Source: Spinacia oleracea (Eukaryota > Streptophyta > Magnoliopsida > Caryophyllales > Amaranthaceae). Taken from it: DNA of 64,000 nt. The notes below the pieces were generated by a model that had not been told where the DNA came from, did not search any database, and was given only the letters and a program-made list of their open reading frames with translations. Positions 24,293 through 35,100 of this stretch are shown here, piece after piece (position 1 is the stretch's first letter; the number at the start of each line of letters is the position of its first letter). The position numbers were made by a program, and so were the translations under genes. The stretch spans positions 126,626,385 through 126,690,384 of the forward strand of contig NC_079487.1 in assembly GCF_020520425.1 (NCBI RefSeq), read 5' to 3'.

Positions 24293-24752
24293 TCAATCCC
24301 CCATTGAAAAAATATAAGAGATTTTAGCATCCTTGTAAATTTAATTGATTAAAGAGAGCACTTGATGTAATTTTGACATAGTATTAAAGACATTTATATC
24401 ACAATATAAAGAAAATATTCTAAAGTACATATTAAAAAGGGACACCAAAAATAAAATAAATAAAAAGGGAAGGATGGAGTAGTATGTTTTAGACCAATCA
24501 ATAAAAAAAAAATCCATGACAAAATGTTTGTATTCACAGTGGTTTTAGGAGTTCAGATATACGCCCTGTATTCCGTGACATTCTTAAAAAGATGTGGTAC
24601 GAATACCACATGTTACTTTTTGTTAGAAAAAATTTCCCATCATTTTTTTTTTTATTTTTTTATTATTCATTTATTTATTTTAATAATTTTGATGGAAAGG
24701 ATTCAGTACATTTGACTAAATATTTATTAATCTTTAGAAAATTTACCAAATA

Positions 24753-25095
24753 CTCCCTCCATTTCTTTTTGATCTTCCTGTTTCTATAAATGTCGTTCCT
24801 ATTTGATCTTCCTGTTTCTATTTTGGGACATGACTTTTTACCATAAATTTTTCCACCATCGCTTATTTAATTCATTCACATATCCCTATTCACCCACCCA
24901 ACCCCACTTTTATGATTTTTTATTACTTTCATAAAAATATCTTCTCTCTCCTTCATTTCTTTATTACTTTCTTCATTTGTTTATTATTTTCTCTTACACC
25001 CAATCATTACTCTTACACCCAATCATTAAAAGATTTCAGTTTCTTAATTTCCACCCAAAACTCCAAACAGGAAGATCAAAAAGAAACGGAGGGAG
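24753..25095. mobile_element. Stowaway MITE (343 bp)
   Basis: Ends CTCCCTCCATTTCTTTTTGA and, reversed, CTCCCTCCGTTTCTTTTTGA, with TA on both sides. The left terminus contains a local duplication of GATCTTCCTGTTTCTA. Confidence 0.93.
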
Positions 25096-26280
25096 TACAA
25101 CATAATAAAGTTCTCTATTTGCCAATTACAACCTCAAATTTATAATTTTGCCAATTACAACTTAAACTTGTACATCTATTTCAAATTACCACCCGGAATC
25201 ATTTTCCGGCAAAAATCACCGGAATATGATGTCATAATGTTATTAAAAAAATTATGAAGTACAAAAAAAATTATTTTTTCGATTATTTTATTTTTTTTGT
25301 TTTAATTCTTATTTAAAGATTTAATTGTTTTTATTTTTTTAAATAAATTTGAAATTTGATATCTTAAAGAATGTTAACACAATATACGAAGTAATTATTA
25401 AATATTAATAAAATATTGACATCACATTTAAAAAGTCTTAAGATAAGTCCCGTTAATATTCCTCTGAAGCAACCCAAAATATAATTAGGAAACGTCACAC
25501 GAGGAGGTTGGACACAAGCTTATCCATTCGCCGTATTTAACGGAGGGTCATATCCAGGTGGGGTCTTTATCAGGCTGCCATGCCATGTGGATAAGGCATG
25601 CGTTCTTTTTTACTCCTACTTTTATTTCCTTTTTCTTTAAATAAAAATCTTTTATCAGAGTTACGGAGTACGACTTACGAGTAATATTTTTGTGCCTCAA
25701 ACAAATACTCCGTTTGTGGAAAATAGTGTGCTCATCGTTATCCACTTCCAAAGTGATTAGGTCCTACTTCTATGTAGAATGTTCTAGACGTGCCTTCCAC
25801 GCCCAGATATTTTTTTCCTCCCCTCTCCATTTCTTAACTTTCGCAATACTAATACGGAGTATCGAGTATGATAAAAATGGTTTTGTCAAACAATGTTTTT
25901 TTTTTTTTTTAAGCGAATGAGTTACAGTTCAATAAATAAATTTATAAACAGGGTAGGTGGTTTGAACTTGAAAACTATCGTGCATAGATCATCTACTTTA
26001 ACCACTAGGTCAAGAATAAAATGACGGATCTTTTTGATGGGTAGGGTCCCCGGGAGAAATTTCTGTAATATATTTTTAGTACTACCCCTTAAAATTTTAA
26101 TATTAATTGTGTACATTACATACTGTGTTGCTTAATTATTTTACTGGCTCTGTTCGTAAAACTATTCAACATCCGCAACTGGACTCAAACCTCTATGTTT
26201 CTAGAGCATTTAGTACTACTCCGTATTATAGTAAATGTGGTTAACTCAATTTTTTTAATGATTTCGAAATTAATTATAGA
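25096..26280. other. Intergenic; nothing but TACTCCGTA words
   Basis: No gene or full element. The 9-mer TACTCCGTA/TACGGAGTA occurs at 25662, 25853 and 26217, three times in about 560 bp. Confidence 0.5.
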
Positions 26281-26591
26281 TGTTATAACGGATGCAAAGA
26301 AAGAATGAATAACGTAATAAAGAACGCAGAGAATTTAACGTGGTTCACTAACAATGTGTTAGCTACGTCCACAGGCAGAGGGAGAAGAAAGTTTTATTGA
26401 TCTTGAGGATTACTGAATACAGAATACAACTAGGTTATGACCTAAAGAGTTTATATAGTACTCTCTCGACAGATGCAGAAAGCCCCAGAAAATAGGCTCA
26501 AAACAGATAATCCTAGTCCAGAATAACAGAGAGATCCCCGTGTTGGGGCGTTGCAGTAAGGGGCTTGACCGATTCAAGGCATTATCTAACA
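26281..26591 (-). mobile_element. Solo LTR, probably Copia (311 bp)
   Basis: Starts TGTTATAACG and ends ATCTAACA (TG...CA), flanked by a perfect 5-bp TSD ATAGA (26276-26280 and 26592-26596). The length and the motif TTAACGTGGTTCACTAACAA resemble Copia LTRs read on the minus strand. No internal region or second LTR is present, so it is a product of LTR-LTR recombination. Confidence 0.85.
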
Positions 26592-26829
26592 ATAGAAAAT
26601 CAGTATATAGTTATGGTATGTCGTTTTTATTTGACAAAACATAGTTGTTCATTGTTTCACTATTATTGTCTATTGTTTTGTTTTCTTCGAGTGTACTACG
26701 TATTAAGTGAGTAGCCTCTATTTAAAAATATTTGAAGCATTTTGAGTTGTGTGTTGGCAAACCTATATGGAAATGATGTGACTATTTATAAATGAAGAAA
26801 TATTTTTACATGCGAGATGAGAGATATAA

Positions 26830-27676
26830 GGGTATGTTTGGCAACACTAGCTGAAGTTGAGCTGAAATTGATAAGGTAGCTGAAACCGATAAGTTAGCAC
26901 CTGAAACTGATAAGGAACTGAAACTGATAAGGTATCTGTTTGTGTTACATGTTTGGTAGAACTAGTTTCTTAAGTACCTGAAATTTTTACTAGTTTAATT
27001 AGCATTCTATATGCAAAGTGTATGTTTTAACATTTATAACTATTTCCTTTATAAGAATAATTCAATTGCTAACAAGAGTCCCCTGACGCTTGTTAAGAAA
27101 ATATTCTTTTATTATTTGCCTTGTTTATCAACAAACTAATTTAATCAGTTTATATACAAATTATGATTTTAAAAATGTCATCTATATATTATTATGATTA
27201 TATACAGATTATGATTTTAAAAATGTCAGCTATATATTATTATGAACAATAATTCTAATAAGATGAATATATATGCTAACTAGTAGTAACTTTTATTCTC
27301 TGTAACTTTTTTTTTGTTACCCAATACATACGATCTACAATATGAAAGAGAATAAAATGAAGGAGCTGAGTTATATGTGAGGGAGTATGGTGAATACGTG
27401 TTACATTATTGGATAAAAATAGGGACATGTGGAAGGATAAACATGCAAATTAGCTCCAATCAAATGATTAGTTGTTGCTACAATATTTCATTCGTAAACA
27501 TTATTTCAGTCGCTGAAATCCAGACGTTAGTCTGGTTCACGTTTCAAAATAAGTCGATTTTGCTACCTTATATTTTATTTCAGCTACTTACCAAACACTT
27601 CTAATCATTTAAGGTGACTTATAATATTAGCACCTAATCATTTAAGGTGACTGAAAGTGCTTACCAAACAGAGTCA
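26830..27676. mobile_element. Possible PIF/Harbinger-type element (847 bp)
   Basis: Left end GGGTATGTTTGGCAACACTA after TAA; right end reversed TGACTCTGTTTGGTAAGC before TAA. The subterminal regions carry repeated CTGAAACTGATAAGG and AATCATTTAAGGTGACT words. A 48-bp tandem duplication lies inside at 27151-27246. Confidence 0.6.
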
Positions 27677-27808
27677 TAATAACCAAATACGAAGATAAAT
27701 TTAGACCATATTTCAAGGACAAAAAGATGGTAGAATTACTACGGAAAATGTAAGAAATGTATAGTTCAATTACTTCCTATTTTATTTTATTTTATCCATA
27801 CCCGTACT

Positions 27809-28536
27809 CAGTGGCGGTGCTAGTAAGGGTTCAGTGGGTTCAACTGAACCCTTACTAGCTAAAAGCCTAAAAATAAAATCTGGTAGACTCAAATAAAACA
27901 CAAACAGGTCAAGTAATAATAAACACGCAATATGACACAAACAAAAGGACGCTAGGGTGGTTTTTGCTTTGCTTAACAAACCAAAGGTCAGCAGATCGAT
28001 TCTCTATCTCCCCTTTTTTCGGCTTCTCCTCTTCTTTTTGGTTCTCTCAAAGGTGTAAACTCTACCCAACAATTTCCTTGTTTTTGCAAATTTATTTAAT
28101 TGAAATATTGAAATAAAACTGTTTGAGCAAGATGAATTCGTGAATAGAATGTTCAACTTCAATGTTACTCTCTTAGATAACTTATATTTAGTTTAGGGTA
28201 TAATTTATTTGTTGCTTTACAATTGAGGAAGTTAGGGTTTGAAATTTAAATATTTTGTTGTAATGGCTAAATTGGAATATATGATTTTCAGTAGGTTGAT
28301 TTCGTTGATATGTGATGAAGGTTATAGAACATTTTTTGAAAAAACCGTATTTCAAAGTCACAAAAATCATCCACTTGTTCATCCCAAAGTTCAAGGCCAC
28401 TTGAACCACCTCAAAATGAACCTCCCACTCCTCAAAGTGAACCTCTAATACAAGATGTTGGATTTTGGATTATGATTTTATTATATGCGTCCGAGGATTC
28501 CGAACCCTTAAGGAGAAAATCCTGACACCGCCACTG
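27809..28536. mobile_element. hAT non-autonomous element (728 bp)
   Basis: Inverted ends CAGTGGCGGTG and CACCGCCACTG, with a perfect 8-bp TSD CCCGTACT (27801-27808 and 28537-28544). A subterminal palindrome AAGGGTTCAGTGGGTTCAAC/TGAACCCTT follows the left end. No transposase domain seen. Confidence 0.92.
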
Positions 28537-28869
28537 CCCGTACTAGTATGGAGCAAATCAATCCCCAAGGTTCATAAAGAAAAGTCCTAGTTGCTTATTG
28601 TTTAAATTCCTAGAAATCTCTAGCTCTATGTGACAGATTGATGATTAGGTACTCAATGGTGGAGAAAGGTCGTGGAGGTTGGTTTTCATTGGGCCTATTT
28701 TAGGACCGGATCTACTCGTTCTTCACTAAAAGTTTTAAACCCATCACAGCCCCAACCTTCATATTCCTTGCCCAACAAAATATTACTTACGAAGTGTTAT
28801 ATATCCGGAAGTATCATGCGTATGACATTCTAAATTAACATTGAATACACTCATTTGCATAATGAATAC

Positions 28870-29080
28870 CCCTCAGTTCTCAAATATTAGTCACACTATT
28901 TATAATTGAAGAAAATCTTTTAATTTCTTTTTATGTGAGATCTTGTTTTACTCGTCTCAATGTGTAGTTTCACAATATCAAAATTTATAATTTATGACAT
29001 GCATATTTGAAGATAATTACGTTTAAATATTGAGTTGAAACGGGTGGTCAAAATATGACTAATATTTAAGAACGGAGGAG
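28870..29080. mobile_element. Degraded Stowaway-like MITE
   Basis: Left CTCAGTTCTCAAATATTAGT matches right, reversed, CTCCTCCGTTCTTAAATATT. The TA TSD is no longer clear. A similarly degraded relative is at about 62741-62998. Confidence 0.6.
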
Positions 29081-29147
29081 CAAACTTATTTAAAAAATGA
29101 ACATGATCGATTACATAGTACGTCAAATCAAATATATATGCTATAGT

Positions 29148-29443
29148 TGATAGAGTATAAAACTAATCTTGGATTTCAACCATCAACTTAATCTTCTAGT
29201 AGAGTTAGTCCTTTGACGTGGTATCGGAGCCAACATGACACAAAGATCACGGGTTCAAATGTCATTTACCATTCCTTTCAAAGTGGAATATTAAGCGCTG
29301 AGAATGGAGGGAGGCCCATGTTGCAACCAATATTCAAGTTTAAAAGGGGTTTTCATATAAGGGAGCGTGCGTGATAGAATATTTAACTAATCTTGAGGCT
29401 TCAATTATTAGTTTAAACTTTTGGTTGAGTTGGTCATTTAATA
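29148..29443 (+). mobile_element. Probable TRIM (miniature LTR retrotransposon), about 296 bp
   Basis: Two direct repeats of about 71 bp (29148-29218 and 29372-29443) both start TGATAGA-TAT-AACTAATCTTG and share GTT-AGTTGGTC near their ends. Just after the first repeat comes GTGGTATCGGAGCC, close to the TGGTATCAGAGC primer-binding site for initiator tRNA-Met. A purine-rich AAGGGAGCG precedes the second repeat. No coding capacity. I could not confirm a TSD. Confidence 0.65.
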
Positions 29444-29841
29444 ATGATTCATTTGTTTTTCATCTATAAACCACAATTGAAGTACAGAACAAAATAATAC
29501 AATTGTGATTATGATAAAAGTCTCTTGATACCCAAATTTAAGTTACCTCGTAACACATCTCTTAAGGACTAATCTGAAATTTGGATTCCAAATCAAAATA
29601 CCCATCGATCGTATATTGCTAGTTTATCTCTAAATTTCAATTTAACCCGAAAACCTTGTTGGCGACAATGATGGCAAAGGGAAAGGGGAGTTGGCTCACC
29701 GAATCCATGGAAGAAAGACGGTGAAGGTCAATAGAGGAGAGAAAGTGTATGTTTTTGGAAGATTAAAGAAATACAGCGTTTAATATAACTAGGACGACAC
29801 CAAGTAACTCCAGGTCGACATTTAGTCGTTCACGTTAAGAG

Positions 29842-30721
29842 TAGAGCTGTCAAAAACTGACCCGATCCGAAAATCCGACCTGAACCGATCGAATCCGTAA
29901 CCGACCATGACCCGAAATTACGGTAAAACAGGTAACCCGAAATCCGACCTGTACCCGACCCGAAAAAATCGATAACCGATTTTAACCCGATGTTGTAACA
30001 CCCGAACCCGACACCCGACCCGAAAATGACCGATAATCGAACTGACCCGACCGAACAATGACCCGAACCCGATTTGATACCCGACCCGATGTCAACCCGA
30101 AACCGATTGTAACTCGATGAAACCTGATATTGACCCGACCTGTGAGAACCCGCTACTCGATTTACCCGAGTTATCAATGACACGACCAAATATTAACTTC
30201 ATTGATATATCTATTTTAATTATTTATTGCTAAATATTGAAAAATTTAACTCTAAAATAAGTTAAACAAAATTTTTTAGAACATAAAATCCTTAAAATGT
30301 ATAGGTTAATTATCAGACCCGAGTTTGACCCGTCCCTGAGAGTGACCCGATATGAATTCTATTTGATCTGATTATTATCCGATCCAAACTAAGACCCGAA
30401 CCCGAAAATAACTTTGTTGCAAACCGACTTAAACCCGACTCTATAAGACCCGAACCCAAAATTATCTGCTACAAACCGACTTAAACCCGACCCGATAAGA
30501 CCCGAACCCGAAATCAAACCTGACCGAAATGTGACCCGACTCGAACCCGACCTGAACCCGGGATAGGAAAAAACCCGATATGACCCGACCTGAAATCGAC
30601 CCGACCGAACCCGAATTCAACCCGAATGAAATATTGACCCGACACGACCCGACCTGATCATGACCCGAAACCCGAGATGATCGACCCGAACCCGACCCGA
30701 TGACCTGTTTTGACAGCTCTA
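29842..30721. mobile_element. hAT element made of CCCGAACCCGA minisatellite (880 bp)
   Basis: Inverted ends TAGAGCTGTCAAAA and TTTTGACAGCTCTA, with a perfect 8-bp TSD GTTAAGAG (29834-29841 and 30722-30729). Nearly the whole interior is degenerate tandem CCCGAACCCGACC words on both sides of an AT-rich centre (about 30180-30300). The right 92 bp of the element is copied again at 31018-31109 by the flanking tandem duplication. Confidence 0.9.
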
Positions 30722-31404
30722 GTTAAGAGGGAAGGAAGTTCATGTGACGAAACACATGCTTCAAATTCGGAAACTTCATCCTACCCAAGTACCAATGAAG
30801 TGATAGTGAGTCGCTTTTTTGAAGCATAATTGAATGATTGATATGTCAACCAAGCTCTATTTAAGCCTTAGGAAACACTATGGGTCATCGTATTTGTATG
30901 ACCCACAGTGTTCCCTCCATTCATGATATGATACATTCCATGCTAGCAGAAGCAGATGTATCATATCAACCTACTGCTCCCCTGCCACAAATATGGCTAC
31001 CGAGGGACTTGGATATCAATATTGACCCGACACGACCCGACCTGATCATGATCCGAAACCCGAGATGATCGACCCGAACCCGACCCGATGACCTGTTTTG
31101 ACAGCTCTAGTTAAGAGGGAAGGAAGTTCATGTGACGAAACACATGCTTCAAATTCGGAAACTTCATCCTACCCAAGTACCAATGAAGTGATTGTGAGTC
31201 GCTTTTTTGAAGCATAATTGAATGATTGATATGTCAACCAAGCTCTATTTAAGCCTTAGGAAACACTATGGGTCATCGTATTTGTATGACCCACAGTGTT
31301 CCCTCCATTCATGATATGATACATTCCATGCTAGCAGAAGCAGATGTATCATATCAACCTACTGCTCCCCTGCCACAAATATGGCTACCGAGGGACTTGG
31401 ATAT
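30630..31404. repeat. 388-bp tandem duplication, nearly identical
   Basis: Copy A 30630-31017 and copy B 31018-31404, with an offset of 388 throughout. By eye they differ at about two positions (GACCCG/GATCCG; GATAGTG/GATTGTG). The unit covers the right end of the hAT element plus about 290 bp of flank. Each unit carries two small hairpins (30871-30914 and 30925-30967 in copy A). Confidence 0.93.
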
Positions 31405-32111
31405 TTGTTAAAATGATTGGCTAGTCCTAGACATTGTAGTATACCTTAAAGACGACACAAAAATACACGACCCGTCAGAAGCACGAAGTCATGGGCTGGA
31501 TTTGAGCTGTACTTTTTAGAAAAAAACACGTTAAATTGAGTAAAATTAGGTTCAAATCAGCCCAGCGTAAGAGCACACGAGTTTATGACATATCCTTGAA
31601 ACTATCAGCCCGCACCGGCCTGTTACAGACGGGACCAAGGCCCGTTCAGGCCCATGGACTCAACATCCATTTTTTTCCCAGTCGGAAGTGGAACAATCAA
31701 TAATAGATCAAGGGAGTCAACTGAGTTGATTTTTTTGTCCTCTCAAGGGAACTTCGAATATTTTGCAGCATTTTCAGGCGCGTTTAAGGGAGGCGAAAAA
31801 GAAAAGCCGAGAGCTTACTCTTTAATCGTCTTATTTTTCTTTCTTTTCCGCTGTAATGATAAAACAAAAAACAAAAAACAAAACAAAAAAAAAGACCCAA
31901 GTTTATGTCATGTGATTCTTGCACATTGCTTCAAAAAAAAAAAAACATGTGCCTTGTGCAGATCTGGAAAATTTTCCCTGGACAGTTTTTTCCTATAGTT
32001 GTTGTCCCCTTTAAATTGTGCAAAAACAAGGTGACCACTCCATATACAAAGCAAAAATTACATCATTTACAAAGTATATGCAAAATCATGTCGCATGCAA
32101 TAAACTTATAA
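31405..32111. other. Intergenic and probable 3' UTR of the potassium transporter gene
   Basis: No gene seen. A-rich blocks at 31860-31892 and 31932-31945. The part nearest 32111 is likely 3' untranslated sequence of the minus-strand KUP gene. Confidence 0.5.
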
Positions 32112-35100
32112 CTACATATGGCAGATCATTCCTACCTCTAAAGTCGATGCATGAGGAACGCTAAGCGGATAAGAAGGCGCTCTGCAGTTTCTTCTCAAGA
32201 AATCGTAACCTATATTTATTGCAAGCTTCTTAATCCAACCCGACCCTTGCTTTGCTCTTACATGCGAATGCCCCAATATGTATGCTATTCCTGCTTCTCT
32301 TGCTTCCATTAGATCTTGTAGTTCTTCCATTGTTTTATCTTCCATCTTTGGTGTTTCTGGCAACAAAAACCGTACCCTTTTCTTTGGAGTGGTTAATGGA
32401 GATCGTATCTCTTTCATCTCTGAAGTTTCCGGTATGTCTTCCACTTCCACGTCTTCATGCATCCTAATTCCATCCACATGCGTAGAGGGACTTCCAACTA
32501 CGGTCATCTTTTCATCGGTATCTTTGTCTGACTCATCCTTCAACCCGTTCATCTTATTACTTTCGCCTCTTATGAACTCCGCTATGCTACACACTAGATC
32601 ATTCTCGAACTCAAAGTCATCCTTGTGAAAATCACGGTACCCATATCTCACAATACATCTATAAAGCCGGTATTCTTTTGGCCCGATGTGACCCACGAGA
32701 AATCTCTCTTCTGGCCTTACATGTGGAACAGGCACCGATTTAACACACAGGAAAACCAGGACTTGGTGAAAAGCAGGAAGATTGGTGACAAAGTGAGAGA
32801 AGATTGCTGGGATCCCGGATACAAGCTCAGTGTGGATCAAACCCAAACCACGGACCCGTACTATACCCAAGCTCGGCCCTAAGCTAAGAAGCCAATTGAT
32901 GGAGACCTTGTTTTGGACATCAAACTCGTACTTCTTCAGGGTGCCGTAGTGCCAAACATACATTATAAGCATGAAGAATAATGAAAGGGCAATTGGAACC
33001 CAGGCTCCTTCAAGAAACTTGATAAGGGACGCGGAGAAGTATAATGCTTCAAAGGCGCCAAAGAAAAGTACAAAAGCAAGTGCTACAAAAACACTTTTGC
33101 GCCAACAAATAACAATAACGAGTGACATTAGGCATGTTGTCACAAGCATTACTGTTATGACAGCCAAACCTGTTTAACCATAAACAAAATCTCACATTAG
33201 GCTCTGTTTTGTTCACCTTATTTCCACTTATTTGAGGAAAAATAAGTCCAGTTAAGTTCAAATAAGGGTTGACTAAGTACATTTTATAACTAAAGTAAGT
33301 TTTGATAAGTACTAATAAGTTCAAGAAAAATAAGTGAAAATCAGATGAATATAACGCACCCCTAAGCCCCTCCAATATAACAGCACAAGGGCAGGAAAAA
33401 AAACATTTGTCCAATTCGAGATTTTGTGAAAACCTTAAAAACATACCTGAGGCATTGCCCATACGCTTTGTGTCTCTAAAACCAATAGTGACAGCCAAGC
33501 ATAATATCATCAGTATCCAGTTAATCTCTGGGATGTATATTTGCCCATGAATCTTGGAAGATGTGTGCACAATTTTTACTCGCGGGAAGCATCCCAGGGC
33601 CTGGCATTGCTTAATAATGGAGAAGGTGCCAGTTATTATTGCTTGGCTTCCCACTACAGCAGCTAGAATAGCTATTCCAAGTACAGGCCATCTTAATTTT
33701 TCTGCCAGATATAATTTAAATGTCAGATTTTAACCGTATGAACAGAACAACTCTTTAAGGAAAAAACTCTAATAAATCAGGAAAACATGGCTACCTGGCA
33801 CAGAAACGTAGAATCCGATTTGATAAGTAGTTGTAATCACATGGTGTCTCGAAAGATAGGCAGCTTGTCCCATGTAAGCGAGAATCAACGATGGATACAC
33901 CACGAAACTAAAGGCAATCTGGACCAGAAGTAATCATTTTTAAACCAATGTGTAATTTCTCATACTTCGTATTACGCATACAAACAGTGAAATGGAGAAT
34001 GCGTTCGATTAGGCTTTAAAAAGCAGTAGAGAAAGTGTCTATACAAATTGTAATACAGCGTTCTTGCACTGATAACCGTGGTTTTATGATTTCTAAACCA
34101 CGCTACAACATCGAATCACAAATATTGTTGGAGTATCAAGAGTTTGTCCTTACATAAAAGTAAGCTTAGAATCTTCATTCGAAGTCAAAATGTAAGAAAG
34201 TAAGATGAAAATCGAAGTTACCACTAGGCTGAAAAGGGTAAAATAGTATTAACATGTAATAGTAAGATGAAAACCTTGATTGATGATTGTGAGAAGTGGC
34301 CAAGATCAGCAAACATCGCCTCTGAACCTGTATTTGTAAATTATGACAATGTGAACTCAACACAGTGAAAGACATAAAGGGCTATGACAGATGTCTATAA
34401 TGAAACTCAAAGAAATTTGTTACCTGTTATACACAACAAAATTCCACCCAAAGACATCCAACCACCGGTTTGTGTTTTCTTCAGAAATTTGTACATGTAA
34501 ACCGGGGAGAGTGCTTTATAAACATGTGGGTTCCAGTGTATAATGTTATATAAACCGATGGTACTGATGCAGAAAAGCCAGGTCACAACTATTGGCGCAA
34601 ACAAGAATCCCACTCGATGTGTCCCATAATGCTGGAGTGCGAACAAGCCAATAAGTATAACGCATGTAACCGGTAGTTCTACATCTGCCTTGCAAAGGGA
34701 GTATAGCTTTTAGGGTCAAAGATCTAATAAAAGCAGAAAACAAGTGTAACAGAGAAGTAAAATCTAAACATATCAGTCCTCAAAGATCCCTATGAGGTAA
34801 AATCTAAAACACTGAAATGGAATTCAACATCGACTTTTGTTGCCTCAAAATGATGGGCACCATTATTATGCTTTCCCTTAAAAGTAGAAAAACACGCATG
34901 AAACTCGTCTCCTAATGTTTTCTGGAAGGAAACGGATTTTTTATAGCATGAAATTCAGCATACAGTGTATTGAGATTGAGATGAATTTTCGGACTGAATA
35001 TATTATTGCATATCAAATCATTATAGATAAATTTAAGTAAAGAACTATGATTAAACTGCAGGTTTATGAAAGTTTGAACTGTGTCTAGTTGTCTGCATTT

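Noticed and set aside
29842-30721. Telomere-like or centromeric satellite made of CCCGAA words
   Set aside because: Does not match the plant telomere repeat, and is bounded by hAT ends with an 8-bp TSD.
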